Positions 36,640-50,165 of a DNA stretch of 64,000 nt are shown one piece after another. This stretch comes from Chrysomallon squamiferum (lineage: Eukaryota; Mollusca; Gastropoda; Neomphalida; Peltospiridae): assembly GCA_012295275.1 (NCBI GenBank), contig CM022671.1, forward strand, positions 8,306,227 to 8,370,226, given 5' to 3'. Each line of letters begins with the position of its first letter. Within the stretch, counting starts at the first letter, position 1. The notes under the pieces were generated by a model, which was not told the origin of the DNA, searched no databases, and saw only the letters and a program-made list of their open reading frames with translations. Made by a program: the position numbers and the translations under genes.

Positions 36640-38065
36640 ATTATTATTATTTTTTTTTTTTGTCTACGCCAGCATAATGTATAACAGCAGTGTGATAAGA
36701 ATTTGTTTGTTTTGGTAAAATGTTCTGAGTTTGCATCAATAACTGATATAATATCAACACAAGATAGATTTATGCACTTGTGCACTAAGATGTTTTTGAT
36801 TATTTAAGTCTCTGTAGATTAAGTTGTATAAAATAATTGTGTATGGTGTTGGCTCCAGTGGTGTAAAAAATAATGCTCTAACAATTAGTTTTGTCGATTT
36901 CTGAAATACCAATCCATAAAGTAATCCTAAATATCGTCTCATAACAACACAGAAGTTACACATTTAACAGTAAACCACTAACAGTTTGTTTTTACTTTTC
37001 TGGAAATGAATCTTTGTAAAATTATTACAACCTCAGTATTATGTATAGCATAAAGAATTTATTTTGTCGACTTTGGTCTTTATTGGTAAAACATTCTGAA
37101 ATTAATCTTTGTAAATTTGTTTTGTTGTGTTTGGTATCTTAGTCTGAAAAAAACAAAACAATGAGTACAGTTAACATCCGTAACGCTACAACTAAATCTT
37201 AATGCATGGCAGCAATGCACCAAGAATTTGTTTTGTCGACCGGTGCCTTTTCTAGCAGAACATTCCTCGCTAAACGACGCAGAACAAGAGAACACTGATT
37301 GGAATCTGCAACAATCAGAGAAAACCAGACACTAGTACGTGATCGATGTGTCACCAGACGGTAAACGATGAAAATCCGCTGGTTTCTGTGTATGAGATAG
37401 AATCAGTTTTGACGTTCTCACTGGTTTTTGTGTGTATGAGATAGAATCAGTTTTGACGTTCTCAACAATAATAAAACAAGTCTTATTAAGAGAAGGATAC
37501 TTCGAAATCACCGCTAGGCTGTTCAGTCAATTTGTTTTTCTCCAACAGTTAAAAATGTATTGTTCTGTTGAGTTGCTACCTCTGAATTGTTTAGTCGATT
37601 TTTTTCTGAAATGTCCTGTCCTACTAAGAAATTACCGCTAGGCTGTTTAATCAATTTTTTTCTACTCCAATTTGACTCAAGGATTAACTATAAAGGATTT
37701 AAAATGTTCTGAAATGTACTGCCCTGCTCAGATATTACCGCTAGGCTGCTTTATCGATTTATTTTTCTCAGTAAAAAACTCTGATATTTTACTATGTTTT
37801 TCACACTCAAATTATTATCACTTACTGAGACAAGATACATCTTTAACATTAGTGCATTTAAAATTTGTTTTCACCATTTAAGACTGTTTTGATTAAATTT
37901 TTCTAAAATAATTTTTGTAGAGTCGGCTGCAGTATTGTAACAAAACGGTATATTAGAAATACTTTTAACAATAATGCTCTAAAAGTCTGTTTTGTCAGTT
38001 TCTGAAATAAGTAATTATAGAGTAATTCTAAATGCCGTTATACAACAAAGTATAGGATACACTAG
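36640..38065. repeat. Long degenerate tandem repeat region
   Basis: Recurrent blocks in direct orientation include ATTACCGCTAGGCTG followed by T-rich sequence (37509, 37630, 37734), TTTGTCGA or TTTGTCAG followed by TTTCTGAAAT (36888 and 38000), AATAATGCTCTAA (36867 and 37970) and ACATTCTGAAAT or ATGTTCTGA (36719, 37090, 37703). A 42-44-bp unit containing GAGATAGAATCAGTTTTGACG is duplicated exactly at 37379-37464. The spacing is irregular, as in an old, partly scrambled satellite. Confidence 0.65.
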
Positions 38066-38283
38066 TGGAGGAAACACAGACTTCTATAATTACAACAATT
38101 ATTTCTTTTAATAATCTTTTTCATTAGCATGTGTGACATGTTCATTTATGATAATAAATATTTTCATCTAGACATTTCTATATTATACACAGAATATAAT
38201 ATATAAATAAAAACGTGTCTCGAATAATTATACATATCATACACACCCACATATATATTTATATGTACATATTTAAAGCCTAA

Positions 38284-38325
<42 letters not shown>

Positions 38326-38624
38326 TTAATGAAAGGTGTGAAGAAAAATGAAAAAAAAAAAAATAAATAAAAATAACACTTAAAAACTAACCAGCAACAA
38401 CATCAATAAAACGATTAAAGAAACATAAACAAATAAATAAAGACAAAATAAACAAATAAAAGATTTTATGATGGTTTAAATTCGGCAGATGGTTCAGACA
38501 CTTAATATTATAATAGTGGGGGGAAAAACACACACACACAATGACAGAAATTTTACACGTGATATTCATACAACCTGAATAAACAATATATTATTGTTTC
38601 AGAACAAAACACGTAGAAATGGTT

Positions 38625-38665
38625 TATTTCCAATGGGTTCAATTCTCGCTAGCATCTGCGGATTT
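38625..38665 (+). repeat. SINE-like B-box fragment
   Basis: ATGGGTTCAATTCTCGCTAG at 38634-38653 matches the tRNA B-box consensus well (GGTTCAATTC). Low-complexity T-rich DNA follows, and no A box was found upstream. Confidence 0.35.
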
Positions 38666-38851
38666 TTATTTTTATTTTTTATTTTTTTTTTGAACCCAGT
38701 CTTTTGATTGTTTGTAAAATGTGTATCCGACTGGAAACCGGATAGTGTTTCCTTAGCAATCAGATAATAAAATGTTCAGTGATACTGTCTATTATACAGC
38801 GCAAAGCAGCTGTAGCGACAGTATTATTGCTGTGATTAAAACTAGACTGCC

Positions 38852-39775
38852 AGAAGATACAGTTTTGAAAACAATGGGAGTTGGAATGTATAGTTTTAAA
38901 AACAATGGGAGTTGGAATGTACAGTTTTAAAAACAATGGGAATTGGAATGTACAGTTTTAAAAACAATGGGAGTTGGAATGTACAGTTTTGAAAACAATG
39001 GGAGTTAGAATGTATAGTTTTAAAAACAATGAGAGTTGGAATGTACAGTTTTAAAAACAATGGGAGTTAGAATGTGCAGTTTTGAAAACAATGGGAGTTG
39101 GAATGTACAGTTTCAAAAACAATGAGAGTGAGAGTGTACAGTTTCAAAAACAATGAGAGTTAGAATGAACAGTTTTAAAAACAATGAGAGTTAGAATGGT
39201 TATTTTTAAAAACAATGAGAGATAGATTGTATATTTTTAAAAACAATTAGAGTTACAATGTACAGTTTCAAAAACAATGAGAATTAGAATGTACAGTTTT
39301 AAAAACAATGAGAGTTAGAATGTACATTTTTAAAAACAATGAGTTAGAATGTACAGTTTCAAAAACAACGAGAGATAGATTGTACAGTTTTAAAAACAAT
39401 GAGTTAGAATGTAGTTTCAAAAACAATGAGAGATAGATTGTACAGTTTCAAAAACAATGAATTAGAATGTACAGTTTCAAAAACAAAGATAGATAGAATG
39501 TACAGTTCTAAAAACAATGAGTTAGAATGTACACTTTTAAAAACAATGAGAGTTAGAATGTACAGTTTTAAAAACAATGATTAGAATGTATATTTTTTAA
39601 AACAATACGAGTTAGACGGTATATTTTTAAAAACAATGACAGTAAGGATGTATATTTTTAAAAACTATTAGAGTTAGAATGTATATTTTTAAAAACAATG
39701 AGTTAGAATGTATATTTTTAAAAACAGTTAGAGTTAGAAGATACAGTTTTTAAAACAACCACAGCTAGAAGTAGT
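38852..39775. repeat. 31-bp minisatellite, about 30 copies
   Basis: The unit reads TACAGTTTTAAAAACAATGG then GAGTTGGAATG, 31 bp. Copies at 38.86-39.1 kb are nearly identical (GGGAGTTGGAATG). Later copies drift to GAGAGTTAGAATG, with 26-29-bp deleted forms and TATATTTTTA variants toward 39.7 kb. The gradient suggests expansion from the low-coordinate side. Confidence 0.95.
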
Positions 39776-39972
39776 GTTTGAAAACTACGTCAACTAGATG
39801 GTACAGTTTGAAAACTACCTCAACTAGATGGTACAGTTTGAAAACTACCTCAACTAGATGGTACAGTTTGAAAACAACGTCAACTAGACGGTACAGTTTG
39901 AAAAAGAACGACAACTGGAAGGTACAGTTTGAAAAAAGAACGACAACTGGAAGGTACAGTTTGAAAAAGAAG
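39775..39972. repeat. 30-bp minisatellite continuing the 31-bp array
   Basis: The adjoining block uses GGTACAGTTTGAAAACTACC then TCAACTAGAT (30 bp), later a variant with AAAAAGAACGACAACTGGAA. It is clearly related to the preceding array (shared TACAGTTT.AAAA). Because 30 is a multiple of 3 it stays open and yields a decapeptide-repeat frame (KTTSTRWYSL), which I read as coincidental. Confidence 0.93.
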
Positions 39973-40796
39973 CGGCAGCTGCACTGAAAAAGACAAACCG
40001 GAGAAAGCAAAATGTCAGAGATTCATTGCAATAGAAAAAACTATATACCCCCTGTTGCACACACACACCCGCGTTGCTATGTGGTATTTACTGATGTGTC
40101 CCTGACGCAAATGGTGTTGAAAGTGGGCATGCAAGACAGTTCTCTTGGGCAAATTCAATCACGAATGCCAAAGCCTCCAATGGAGTGAAATTAGAAATCA
40201 ATCATTCGTTTTGGGGTTCTCGACTTCCAGCCGATGTCTTCGATTTTAACGTTGTTAGACCTGCAGCGTAACGGTTTCAGGAAAAACGGTGCAGTTATAT
40301 AACCGTATCGACAGTTCCCAGCAGTGCAGGAAATTGAAACGTAAAGAATAATTTGTAGCATTTTAAAGTTCGTTTTTGCGATAATTGTGCATGGGAAATG
40401 ATGTTACATAATACACAGAATTTGCATTTGAGGCATATTATCTTGCGAACAATATTCCAGCTTCAAGCTATAGATTTGTTACAAAGAAGAAAAAAGAAAA
40501 ATGTGTTTTCTCGTTTCTCTCTTTTTTGTTGTTAATAAAGTACATTACTACTGCAACTTGTATTAAAAATGAAAAATAATTAATTTTATTATAATCCTTT
40601 ATTAAAGAATTTGTAAAGAAATTTAATAATCTCTCTATTTGTATGTATATATATATATATATATCTATATACGGATGCATGCATGCATGTATATATGTAT
40701 AAATATACACACCTTCACAAAGTGTTTAGATTATTTGTATTATATAAGGAAACCTATATCAGGTATCATTTGTTTCACAGCTGGTACATTCTTTGT

Positions 40797-40797
<1 letters not shown>

Positions 40798-40834
<37 letters not shown>
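40798..40834. repeat. (CA)n microsatellite
   Basis: CA array of about 37 bp in intron 1; a TATA/GCATGCATGCAT stretch lies just before it at 40645-40700. Confidence 0.93.
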
Positions 40835-40841
<7 letters not shown>

Positions 40842-41639
40842 CATGACAACAGAAGGTGTGTACTTCGTTACTCTGTAACAGATGTGCCACGGAAATTAAA
40901 TCAATTTTTTTTCTTCTGCGCAATGAAATATTTATGAAAATTAGTATTTTTATATTCTCGAGGGGATAACAGTTTAAATACTATAATTACGTCTATCTGT
41001 CTGACTGTCTTTACTTCTGTGTGTCTGTTTCTCTGATTCTCGAACCATATCTTTCTCTTTCTTTATCAAATATGTTATATTTTTGTTCTCTCTCCCTCTC
41101 CTTTTTCTTCATCTAGGGTCAAATTTTTCCTTTTTAGCTGTTACAGTATATACGTCTCTTGAAAGTGATGCAGAAGCAACAAAAGAAGAAAACAAAAATA
41201 ATAATAATAATTAAAAAATTAATAAATAAATAAGGTCTTTGTAAAAGAAAGAAAAAGGAAATGATAAAATGTTTACGTCAGCTTAATTGAGCAATAATTA
41301 TATTTTATTAAACATTGATTTGTAAAATCTCAAAAAAAACAAAAAATAAAATAAAATAAAATAAAATAAATAATAATAATACAAAAAAAGAAAAAAAAAA
41401 AGGATAACAAAATCGAAATAAAATGGAGAAAAAGATTTTTTTTTTTAAATTTATAAAATATCTGCGGATTCATTATTCAAAATAATTGCATCGAAAGAAA
41501 CTGGATTCGAAGATAACGGAAACCCGTGTCGTAAATTATCTGAAATTAATCATGAAAGAAAAAAATTCTGTATAATAGAGAGTTATAAATAATGTACACC
41601 ACTGCGACAAAACTATATTGACAAATCAATTTCGTTATC

Positions 41640-41668
<29 letters not shown>
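41640..41668. repeat. Poly-A run
   Basis: Homopolymer of about 29 A. Confidence 0.95.
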
Positions 41669-41671
<3 letters not shown>

Positions 41672-42099
41672 TCTGAAAAGAAATAAAATCAGAATCTGGT
41701 AATTTGAGTAATTGCATGATATTAAGTACGTTTTTGAAATTGCTGTCATTCAGAATTAAGAAAGGGAATACAAAAAATACAAAATCGACTTATTGAACAC
41801 ATATCTGTATGCGAATGTATGATGAAACACGCGACTGCAATTCAGTTGTTAAGTGTAACGACATAATGACTACAATCAAGCAGTTAGAGAAATTAAATAA
41901 ACATGTTATTCTGTACTAGAAACATATCCTGTGCATGAATCACATTGGCTTTGTAAATTATGTTATGGTATTTAAGGCTGAAAAGTATCGAGATAATTTT
42001 TTTTTTTTTTTTTTCTTCAGTTGTTTCATTCTATGGTGTTATTTTGTTTATGTGTAAGTATGTGTATATGTATGTGTATGATTGTCTTTATTTTTGGGT

Positions 42100-42234
<135 letters not shown>

Positions 42235-42956
42235 ATAACCTATTCTCAAACGAAACACATTTCACTGACGAACTTAATTTAACAAATTTCTATATCTATA
42301 AAATAATCCTGTCCTCAAACTACTTTTTACATTTTTTTTTATTATTGTGTTCTCATTTAGCGAAGAATTTAATATCCCCTTTTCTTCTTTTTTTACTTCC
42401 CAAAATTTCAATTTTTCTTCATCAAAAGCTATCTCATAATGCTTGAAAAGCTCCATTGATTGATTCCGTATGTTCAAAGGAAAAATCACATCGATTACAT
42501 TTAGTTTTTTATTCAAATGTCACATTCAATCATCCAGCTGACTGAAATCAGCTACACAGACACATTTACTTAGAAGAGTTCTTGAAATGGATGTTTTCAC
42601 CTGATTACTTTTATTATTGTGTTGACAGTAAGAATTATGTGTTGGAGAGGCGAAATTGTTAAAATGGGGGACATTTTTTTTTTAACAACGGAAAAAGTGA
42701 AAAGGTTGCATATGCGAGTGTGAGCATTAAAAGAAAGGAAATAGTTAAAAAGTCTAGCGGTACGGGAGTCTAAAAAGTGGATAAGAAGAAAAGACTGTGA
42801 TCTGTACGTAAAATCAACATAAAACTGAAAACATCAGTTCTAATAAAAAATATGAAAACGAGACGGCATCGTATTTTGATAGTAATTTCTTCTTGACACG
42901 AAACATTTCATATTGTGAAAAAGAATTGTCTAACACTTTGTGAGTAATGAAGAATG

Positions 42957-42957
<1 letters not shown>

Positions 42958-43034
<77 letters not shown>

Positions 43035-43216
43035 ACACAAACACACACGACATTTGGTAACACACACACACACAAATACACACACTGAATAGGAAGTAAC
43101 ACACTGAGATAGACAGACACAGAAACAGACCGACATATTAGATAGATATACAGATGGATAGACGGAAATAGTTAGATAAAGACACAAACACACATACATA
43201 CATACATACATACACA

Positions 43217-43288
<72 letters not shown>

Positions 43289-43600
43289 TACATACACACA
43301 CAAACAAATCCACGACATTACATACATACATACATACAAATACATACATGAAATACAAGTAACACTGAGATAGACAGACAGAGAAACAGACCGACAGACA
43401 GATAGATATAGAGATGGATAAATAAAAATAGGCAGATAAATGGATGGAAACATAAATACATACATTGGAACAAAACAACAACATATATGTTACATACCAG
43501 ACAGATAGATATGGACACGGATAAATAAATATATAGGCAGATGAATGGATGGATGGAGAATACAAACACATAAGTGTGAACAAAACAATATATATATATA
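42958..43600. repeat. Compound array: (CA)n plus (GATA/GACA) units repeated about 200-270 bp
   Basis: Two (CA)n arrays (42958-43028 and 43202-43284) and three copies of a more complex unit with CTGAGATAGACAGACA, GAAACAGACCGACA, GATAGATAT..A..GATGGATA and AGATAAA blocks (43105-43190, 43365-43460 and a partial copy at 43500-43560). A higher-order tandem duplication is evident. The long minus-strand Cys/Val/Tyr-rich frames are its translations. Confidence 0.9.
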
Positions 43601-43913
43601 TATATATTTAAAGATCGAAAGAAAACAGACAGAATAATCTGCAGAAAACTGTGTTCGTGTGCAGACAAACACGGTAAAAGCTTTCTACAACGAACAAGAC
43701 AAAATCTTTCTTAGCCAACTGAAGCAAAATGATTCTCGGCCAGAATGACACCTCAGGCAATCGTCTTCACGAAAACCGCATTCTGTTTTAATTAGACATG
43801 TGTGTCGTCTGCTTGGCAAACGAGCGCAGACGATCGGGCAGAGTTTCCCGCTCTTTATTGCTGATTGTTACAGCGATTGCCTTACGATTTGTTTCCTGTA
43901 CGTTAACTAATGG

Positions 43914-43929
43914 ATGTGTGTGTGTGTGT

Positions 43930-43974
<45 letters not shown>
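43914..43974. repeat. (TG)n microsatellite
   Basis: TG array of about 60 bp with one TCTG interruption. Confidence 0.95.
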
Positions 43975-43976
<2 letters not shown>

Positions 43977-44569
43977 CTCCTGTTTCTGTTATAACATATA
44001 TGAGCATGTGTTGATATTGCTTATGGTTTAAGGGTGTGTTCGTGAAAAATATACTTAGTTTGATATATCGACCCAAAAAGCAGGTATAATTTATTTCTGA
44101 TAACAGAGTCGAAATTAATTTAAAAAAAATTTTTTAAACATTTAAAAAAATAAAAATAAAAATCTTAAAATCCTTCCATTAATTCAGTTAATATTTTTAT
44201 CAATGCTTGCAGCAAAAGAGAATTTATTTATGGGAATACTAAGAAAGTTTAGAATCATATCACAATACCATCACCATAGCTGTGAAAAAAAATCAGTAAC
44301 GTCAATGGCTGTTTCGAGAAGATAACGCGATTTGCATTAATAAAAATAACCTAATGTCTATATCTGTATACGTATTTCATCTTTTAATAATGAAGATTGA
44401 TCCCTGCAGACGAGGGAGTCTATAAAAGGAGAGTTATTTGGGTACAGAATCATTGGCTGTCGTCTGACAATTTCCTCTTCTGAATCTTTTCTCAGGAATG
44501 ATTAGAAATCCAATAGAAAGTAGCTGAATCGCTAGTAGATATATTTAAACTGTGTCACGGGTGCTCGTC

Positions 44570-44715
44570 ATTCAATTCTTCTCTAACGTGTTTATTACCG
44601 AAGAAGTTGCTCGTTTTTTTTTTCTTTCTTTCTTTTTCTGTCTTTTTTACTAACGTGTTTATTACTGAAGAAGTTTGCTGGGGTTTTTTGTGTTTTTTTT
44701 TTTTTTTTTTCTGTC
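44570..44715. repeat. Tandem duplication of about 70 bp with T-rich tails
   Basis: CTAACGTGTTTATTACCGAA at 44582 recurs as CTAACGTGTTTATTACTGAA at 44650; each is followed by GAAGTT.GCT and a long T-rich run. Confidence 0.8.
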
Positions 44716-45040
44716 TGAATATCGTTAAAAAAAAAATCCAGGTAATCAATGATGATTACAAATAACCAAAAGAAGACTCTCGTTCATTATTCATGTAAAG
44801 TAATGAGAATAATTCATCTGAAGTGGTTATTCTCTCGAGTTATAGGTTTTCAATAAAAGACAGTGAAATGTTTTGAAGATTTGTTTGTGATATCAAAAAT
44901 GTCGCTGTTAATGAGACGGATGCTATGCTAGGGAAGAAAAAAGAACAGAAACTAAATACAGATTTTTATTTTATATAGATTTACAGTGCACAACTCGTCT
45001 TCCTCACTTTTTATATCTATGTACCTAGCTAACTACTTTC

Positions 45041-45470
<430 letters not shown>

Positions 45471-45799
45471 CCTGTCAGATCGTACATCCATTCACCCCGC
45501 TGTGTGCTTGTTTAACTCTCTCTCTCACAGTATATATTTAGTTCACAAAGGACTTCTGTTCGTTAGGAATATTTAATTTAACATGGGCTTTCACTTGCAA
45601 CTCGATAACGACTCTTGTAATTTGAAAATCTTCGCTCCAACGAGATCTGAAGTTGCAAGCTACGTGTTGTGATTTTATTACTGTCAGGATGGCTGGAAAC
45701 GCATACACTGAGCCACTTGACGAAGTGTAGAAACAAAACGTGGAGTCTTGTAATGATATAATGTGTGTCAATCTATTTTGTCACTTACATTTAAAACGG

Positions 45800-45831
<32 letters not shown>

Positions 45832-45890
45832 GAATGAAAAATAAAGAAAAGAAAAAAAAAAATTAACAAAAAAAAACCCATTTCAAGTTC
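45800..45890. repeat. Poly-A and A-rich block
   Basis: About 30 A followed by A-rich sequence. Confidence 0.9.
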
Positions 45891-45984
45891 GGATAAAAAA
45901 AATATGAGTTCAGAATTTGATTAAACCAATATGTTGTGCTAGGACTTGAATTATTTTAAGTTAAGAACTGAGTAAAGACTCCAG

Positions 45985-46075
45985 AATTATCTGGTGTCGG
46001 CAGCTGGTTAGTTAACAAGCACGGACCTTAAGGCGGGCATCGAATCTCGTCCTTGACTAACTGGAGAGGTGCAAG
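45985..46075 (+). repeat. tRNA-derived SINE-like fragment with A and B boxes
   Basis: CAGCTGGTTAGTTAACAAGC at 46001 fits an A box (TRGYNNANNNG), and GGGCATCGAATCTCGTCC at 46034-46051 fits a B box, about 30 bp apart as in tRNA genes. No intact cloverleaf could be drawn by hand, so a SINE head or a decayed tRNA-like sequence is more likely than a functional tRNA gene. Confidence 0.45.
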
Positions 46076-46979
46076 GCCACTTAATCGATCTTTCTCTCTA
46101 ATTAATCCTTTGACAGTGTCCTGCTTGGACATCACAGTTTCAAGATGTCCACGCGAGAGACGTTGTTTACAGCGCTCGTGGTGACAATCGTTAACACCTC
46201 GACAACTCAAACACAGATTAGACTCAGTGCTGATTAAAAAAGATTACTACTATTTTAAATAATAATTTTCTTTAATAACTTCTTATTTACGCATCAGACA
46301 AAGCGAGTTTAACTTTATGTTCAGTATTAAATATTAACTTTAAGACGAAGGAATCTGATTTTGACAGATAGTTCAGCGTTACCGTGTCAGACAGAAAACA
46401 GAGTATGACGAAACAGAAATTGACTATTTTTGAGCAGACGAAACTCGGTATTGATCACGTCTGAAATATTAATCACGTGCTTTCCGCGTGGCTAATCGCT
46501 TGACTGGTTTTCACGTCGAACAAAACGATTGTCGCTAGCTCTCATTAATTGATAATGGAGAAAATAAAAAGACTTTCTTTTTAAGCGATAACTAAATCAG
46601 TTTAAAGCAGTCAAAACAAAACAAAAGTGATTTGATAATTGGCGGGTAAAAACGTTTGATTTGTTGAAATTTGCTAAAGATGGATTAGTAAAATGACTAA
46701 CAAGGTGAAAAATACACTAAACACGCTATCACATACCTACATTTACGCTGAAACCTTTTTGTTTTTATATTTTTTTTTGACTTGCCTACAGTTATCTTTT
46801 GATTAGCTAATTATTAAATGTGTGTTTGGATATATTTTCGTTTACTGTATCAAATTTGAAGACGTATTTGAACATAACTATGTTAGGCTGTTGAGGAAAG
46901 ATTATATTTGGGAAATTTGCTTAATAAATTCGTAAGTGTAATAAGTTAATAAACTTATTAATAACGAACACTGTTCAAT

Positions 46980-47013
46980 AAAAACTGACAGTAATAATAA
47001 TAATAAAAAAAAA

Positions 47014-47092
<79 letters not shown>

Positions 47093-47184
47093 CACATCGA
47101 TAAAAAATGTAGGAAACTGCTAACAGTTATTTATTTATTGATGTATTACTCCAAACATAATTATAGAAACTGTTAACACACAGT

Positions 47185-47254
<70 letters not shown>
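46980..47254. repeat. (AAT)n and (CT)n arrays
   Basis: AAT array at about 47013-47090 and CT array at about 47190-47254, both in intron 1. Confidence 0.95.
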
Positions 47255-47256
<2 letters not shown>

Positions 47257-47623
47257 GACAGTATATTATATTTCAGTTCATTCTGTTCGGACTGCTTACA
47301 TACAACCATCGTGAGGTTTATAATCGATGTGAAAAGCTCGTTTGCGAGATTTTCTTTTACATGCCATTGTGGCGACATTCACAACCACAGTAAATGTCTC
47401 AGACACTCGTATTTCTACACTGTAAGTATATGAATAATGCAAAGACTTTTTTTTGTTTGTTTTATATGCCAAACTGTAGGAGCGGCTTCTATTAACAGGC
47501 TGTAAACAATTTAACCATCGATTTAAGAGACATATTGTGTCAAACGCAGAGGGAAATTAGATATAAACAAAACAACACCAACTGAAAAAAGATATGTGAC
47601 TCATTCTTACAAAACGTATTATT

Positions 47624-47672
47624 GTTGTTGTTGTTATAATAATAAAAAATAATAATAATAATAATAATAATA

Positions 47673-47703
<31 letters not shown>
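47624..47703. repeat. (AAT)n(ATT)n inverted microsatellite
   Basis: AATAATAAT changes directly to ATTATTATT near 47672, making a near-perfect palindrome of about 60 bp that can form a hairpin in either strand. A short (TTG)n run precedes it. Confidence 0.95.
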
Positions 47704-47704
<1 letters not shown>

Positions 47705-48539
47705 GGTGATGCTGTTATTATTTTTGTTATTGTTACCATTATGTTTAACATTTAAACAAAAATTAAACTCTATGGGAGAGCATGACAGACAGACAGACAG
47801 ACAGACAATCAGACAGACAAATAGACACACACAATGAGAAGCAGAGAGACAGAGAGAAAGTCAGACTAACAGACGGATGGGCAAATTCAATGATTTAAAA
47901 AAATTCTTAAACATTACATCTTTATCAGCCAGAATTCTAGCGATGTATTATAACCATCAGAATTACATTTAAACCGCGTACAGGACAATTCCTCATTATA
48001 AACGAGGTATTCATACGATGTATGCAGTTCAAAACTGTATTGAGACATTTTGAGTTTGTTCTTGAAGAATACTTGCTTTTACCGATACTTATTCTTTCAG
48101 TGATGTTCTTTAGAAATACTTAGTCTTGTAACAACTACAGTTAGTCGAAAAATATATCTTTATTGTAGTCTGCAACGAACTATATAATGATTACATTTAT
48201 ATTTCATTACATACGTATATATATAGAACACAACTGGTCTTTATTTAGATTATAAACTGAAATTATCCACTGATGTTGTCACCGTTCGTTAACAGAAATG
48301 AAACGGTCTTTATGCGCCTTAATAATTATCTCGGTAGTCGAAATGTCGTATTTACTTGGGAGCAAAGTCACCATATGTATAGCGCGATCGATTTTGTTTG
48401 TAAATGTACATGTATATTTTAATATGAAAACAACGTTGACTTCAAGTAGAATATATGATCATTAAACTTAAAAGTCATGAAAAGGACACATATTATTTTC
48501 TGTCCGAGTGTATGTACAAATGCGTGTATGCATTGTGTG

Positions 48540-48780
48540 TAATGTATGTGTGTGTGTATATATATATACATAAACATACATACACACACACACACACATA
48601 TATATATGTATGTAATGTTTGTTTGTATGTATGTATGTATGTATATAAAGGTCAAATTCTCGCTGAGAAAGAGAGAAGAAAAAAGACAGAGAGAACGAGA
48701 GACAGACAGACAGACAGACAGAGAGAATAAGAGAGACAGCAGAGAGAATGAGAAAAAGACAGAGCGACAGAGAAAGAAAA
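48540..48780. repeat. CATA/TATG, GAGA and GACA low complexity
   Basis: Mixed TGTG/ATAT/CACA and TATG repeats (48540-48645) followed by a purine-rich GAGAGA/GACAGACA block (48660-48780). Confidence 0.85.
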
Positions 48781-49205
48781 ATATAAAAATGGAGAATGGA
48801 AGTATAGATAAAAAAATGAAAGGAAGAGGGACACTTCAGAATTATAATACACACACATACATTATTTATATCAGCATATATTATTTGTATGACTGTTTCA
48901 GAGACAATGGTGATGACACAGAAGAATCAGAGCAAATCGAAATTCACATTATAATAGCTATGTGTTTACATGCAGATCATAATCTACGTTATAATGGTTT
49001 TGTGTTTTTTTGTTGTTGTAATATGTACGACTCGTTTTCTTGTTTCACTATCATCAGAACTGACACTAGAACCAACCAACTGGATCTAATAATAATTTGT
49101 ATTTATAAATGAACCAAACTCTAAAATATATTTTTTTGTTTGTTTTTGTTGAATAATCTGCAATATGTATTAAACATTTATTTATGTTATTACCTTTCTT
49201 GAAAA

Positions 49206-49245
49206 ATTAATAATAATAATAATGATAATAATGATGATGATGATG

Positions 49246-49313
<68 letters not shown>
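49206..49313. repeat. (AAT)n/(GAT)n microsatellite
   Basis: An AAT array with an internal block of GAT units, about 105 bp. Confidence 0.95.
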
Positions 49314-49314
<1 letters not shown>

Positions 49315-49979
49315 CACGCTTAGGAGATCAAACAGGATCAAATATGCATAGTGCGTGACTAAATATTTCAGTCCGTAGATTTTTCAAATTCATATTCTTG
49401 CAGACAGCTGGAATATCCCGTCCGCACACACACACACACACAGACAGACAGACAGACAGACTAACGATCAAGAAAAGTGCAGAAGAACCAGACACCGGAA
49501 TTAAACTTCACCGCGTTATTGGTCTTCCGGTTTATGTTAAAGACGCAATTAAGCTTCTGACTCTCTGCTTTCACAACGCCACCGTCAAAAATAACGGCTC
49601 GATTGTGGGAACCATTTTTCTTTTAAGAAAAAGATCTTAGTATGTTTTTGTTTTTAAAAAAAAAAAGAATCGGTTCAGCGGTCGGCAGGAGAGAAAGTGG
49701 GTGAAAGCTGTTTGACAGGAGCTGAAGATGACACGTGTTCAACGTACTGAAGCAGTCAGTTAGGGAATTAAATGACACGTAATTGACACCAAGGGTGATT
49801 TAGACGGCGGATTTAAACTTCTATAAGTACACGTTGTCGAACTGGCTGGGCCGAAAGATCGATCCGAGTTGTTCAGATATTTTCTTTACGGCCAACGTGT
49901 GTGTGATAAATATTATTTTGATAAATTCGAAATTATTGCACGGGATTTTGTGTTTTGCCGTGGAATACTAGGCTGTGTT

Positions 49980-50165
49980 ATGTTGTCGTATGGTTATACA
50001 TTCTGTTCTGTCATATCATTTCGTATCAGACAAATCAGATTATATCATATCATGGCACATGTCTTGACATATTATATGTCATGTCATTTCATATGTCATG
50101 TCGTTGTGATATGACATACCGTATCATATCATATCATACAATATCGTATCACATAATATATAATT
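49980..50165. repeat. Degenerate TCATA/ATATC pentamer array
   Basis: TCATATCAT-type pentamers recur with many substitutions across about 160 bp. The open frames here (MSCHFICHVV and similar) follow from the repeat. Confidence 0.75.

Noticed and set aside
38852-39972. Regular 31/30-bp repeats as a possible CRISPR array
   Set aside because: There are no unique spacers between repeats and the DNA is animal nuclear; it is a minisatellite.
39778-39987. Decapeptide-repeat frame (KTTSTRWYSL)
   Set aside because: It follows automatically from a 30-bp tandem unit; the adjoining related 31-bp units do not keep the frame, and no start, splice or domain context supports a protein.
42957-43583. 208-codon minus-strand Cys/Val-rich frame
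   Set aside because: It is made of (CA)n, CATA and GACA repeat translations.
46001-46060. Functional tRNA gene
   Set aside because: A and B boxes are present, but an acceptor stem and full cloverleaf could not be formed by hand; a SINE head is more plausible.
49398-49640. 80-codon frame after a (CA)n/(GACA)n run at 49.4 kb
   Set aside because: The N-terminal third is a repeat translation and the rest has no recognisable motif or exon boundaries.
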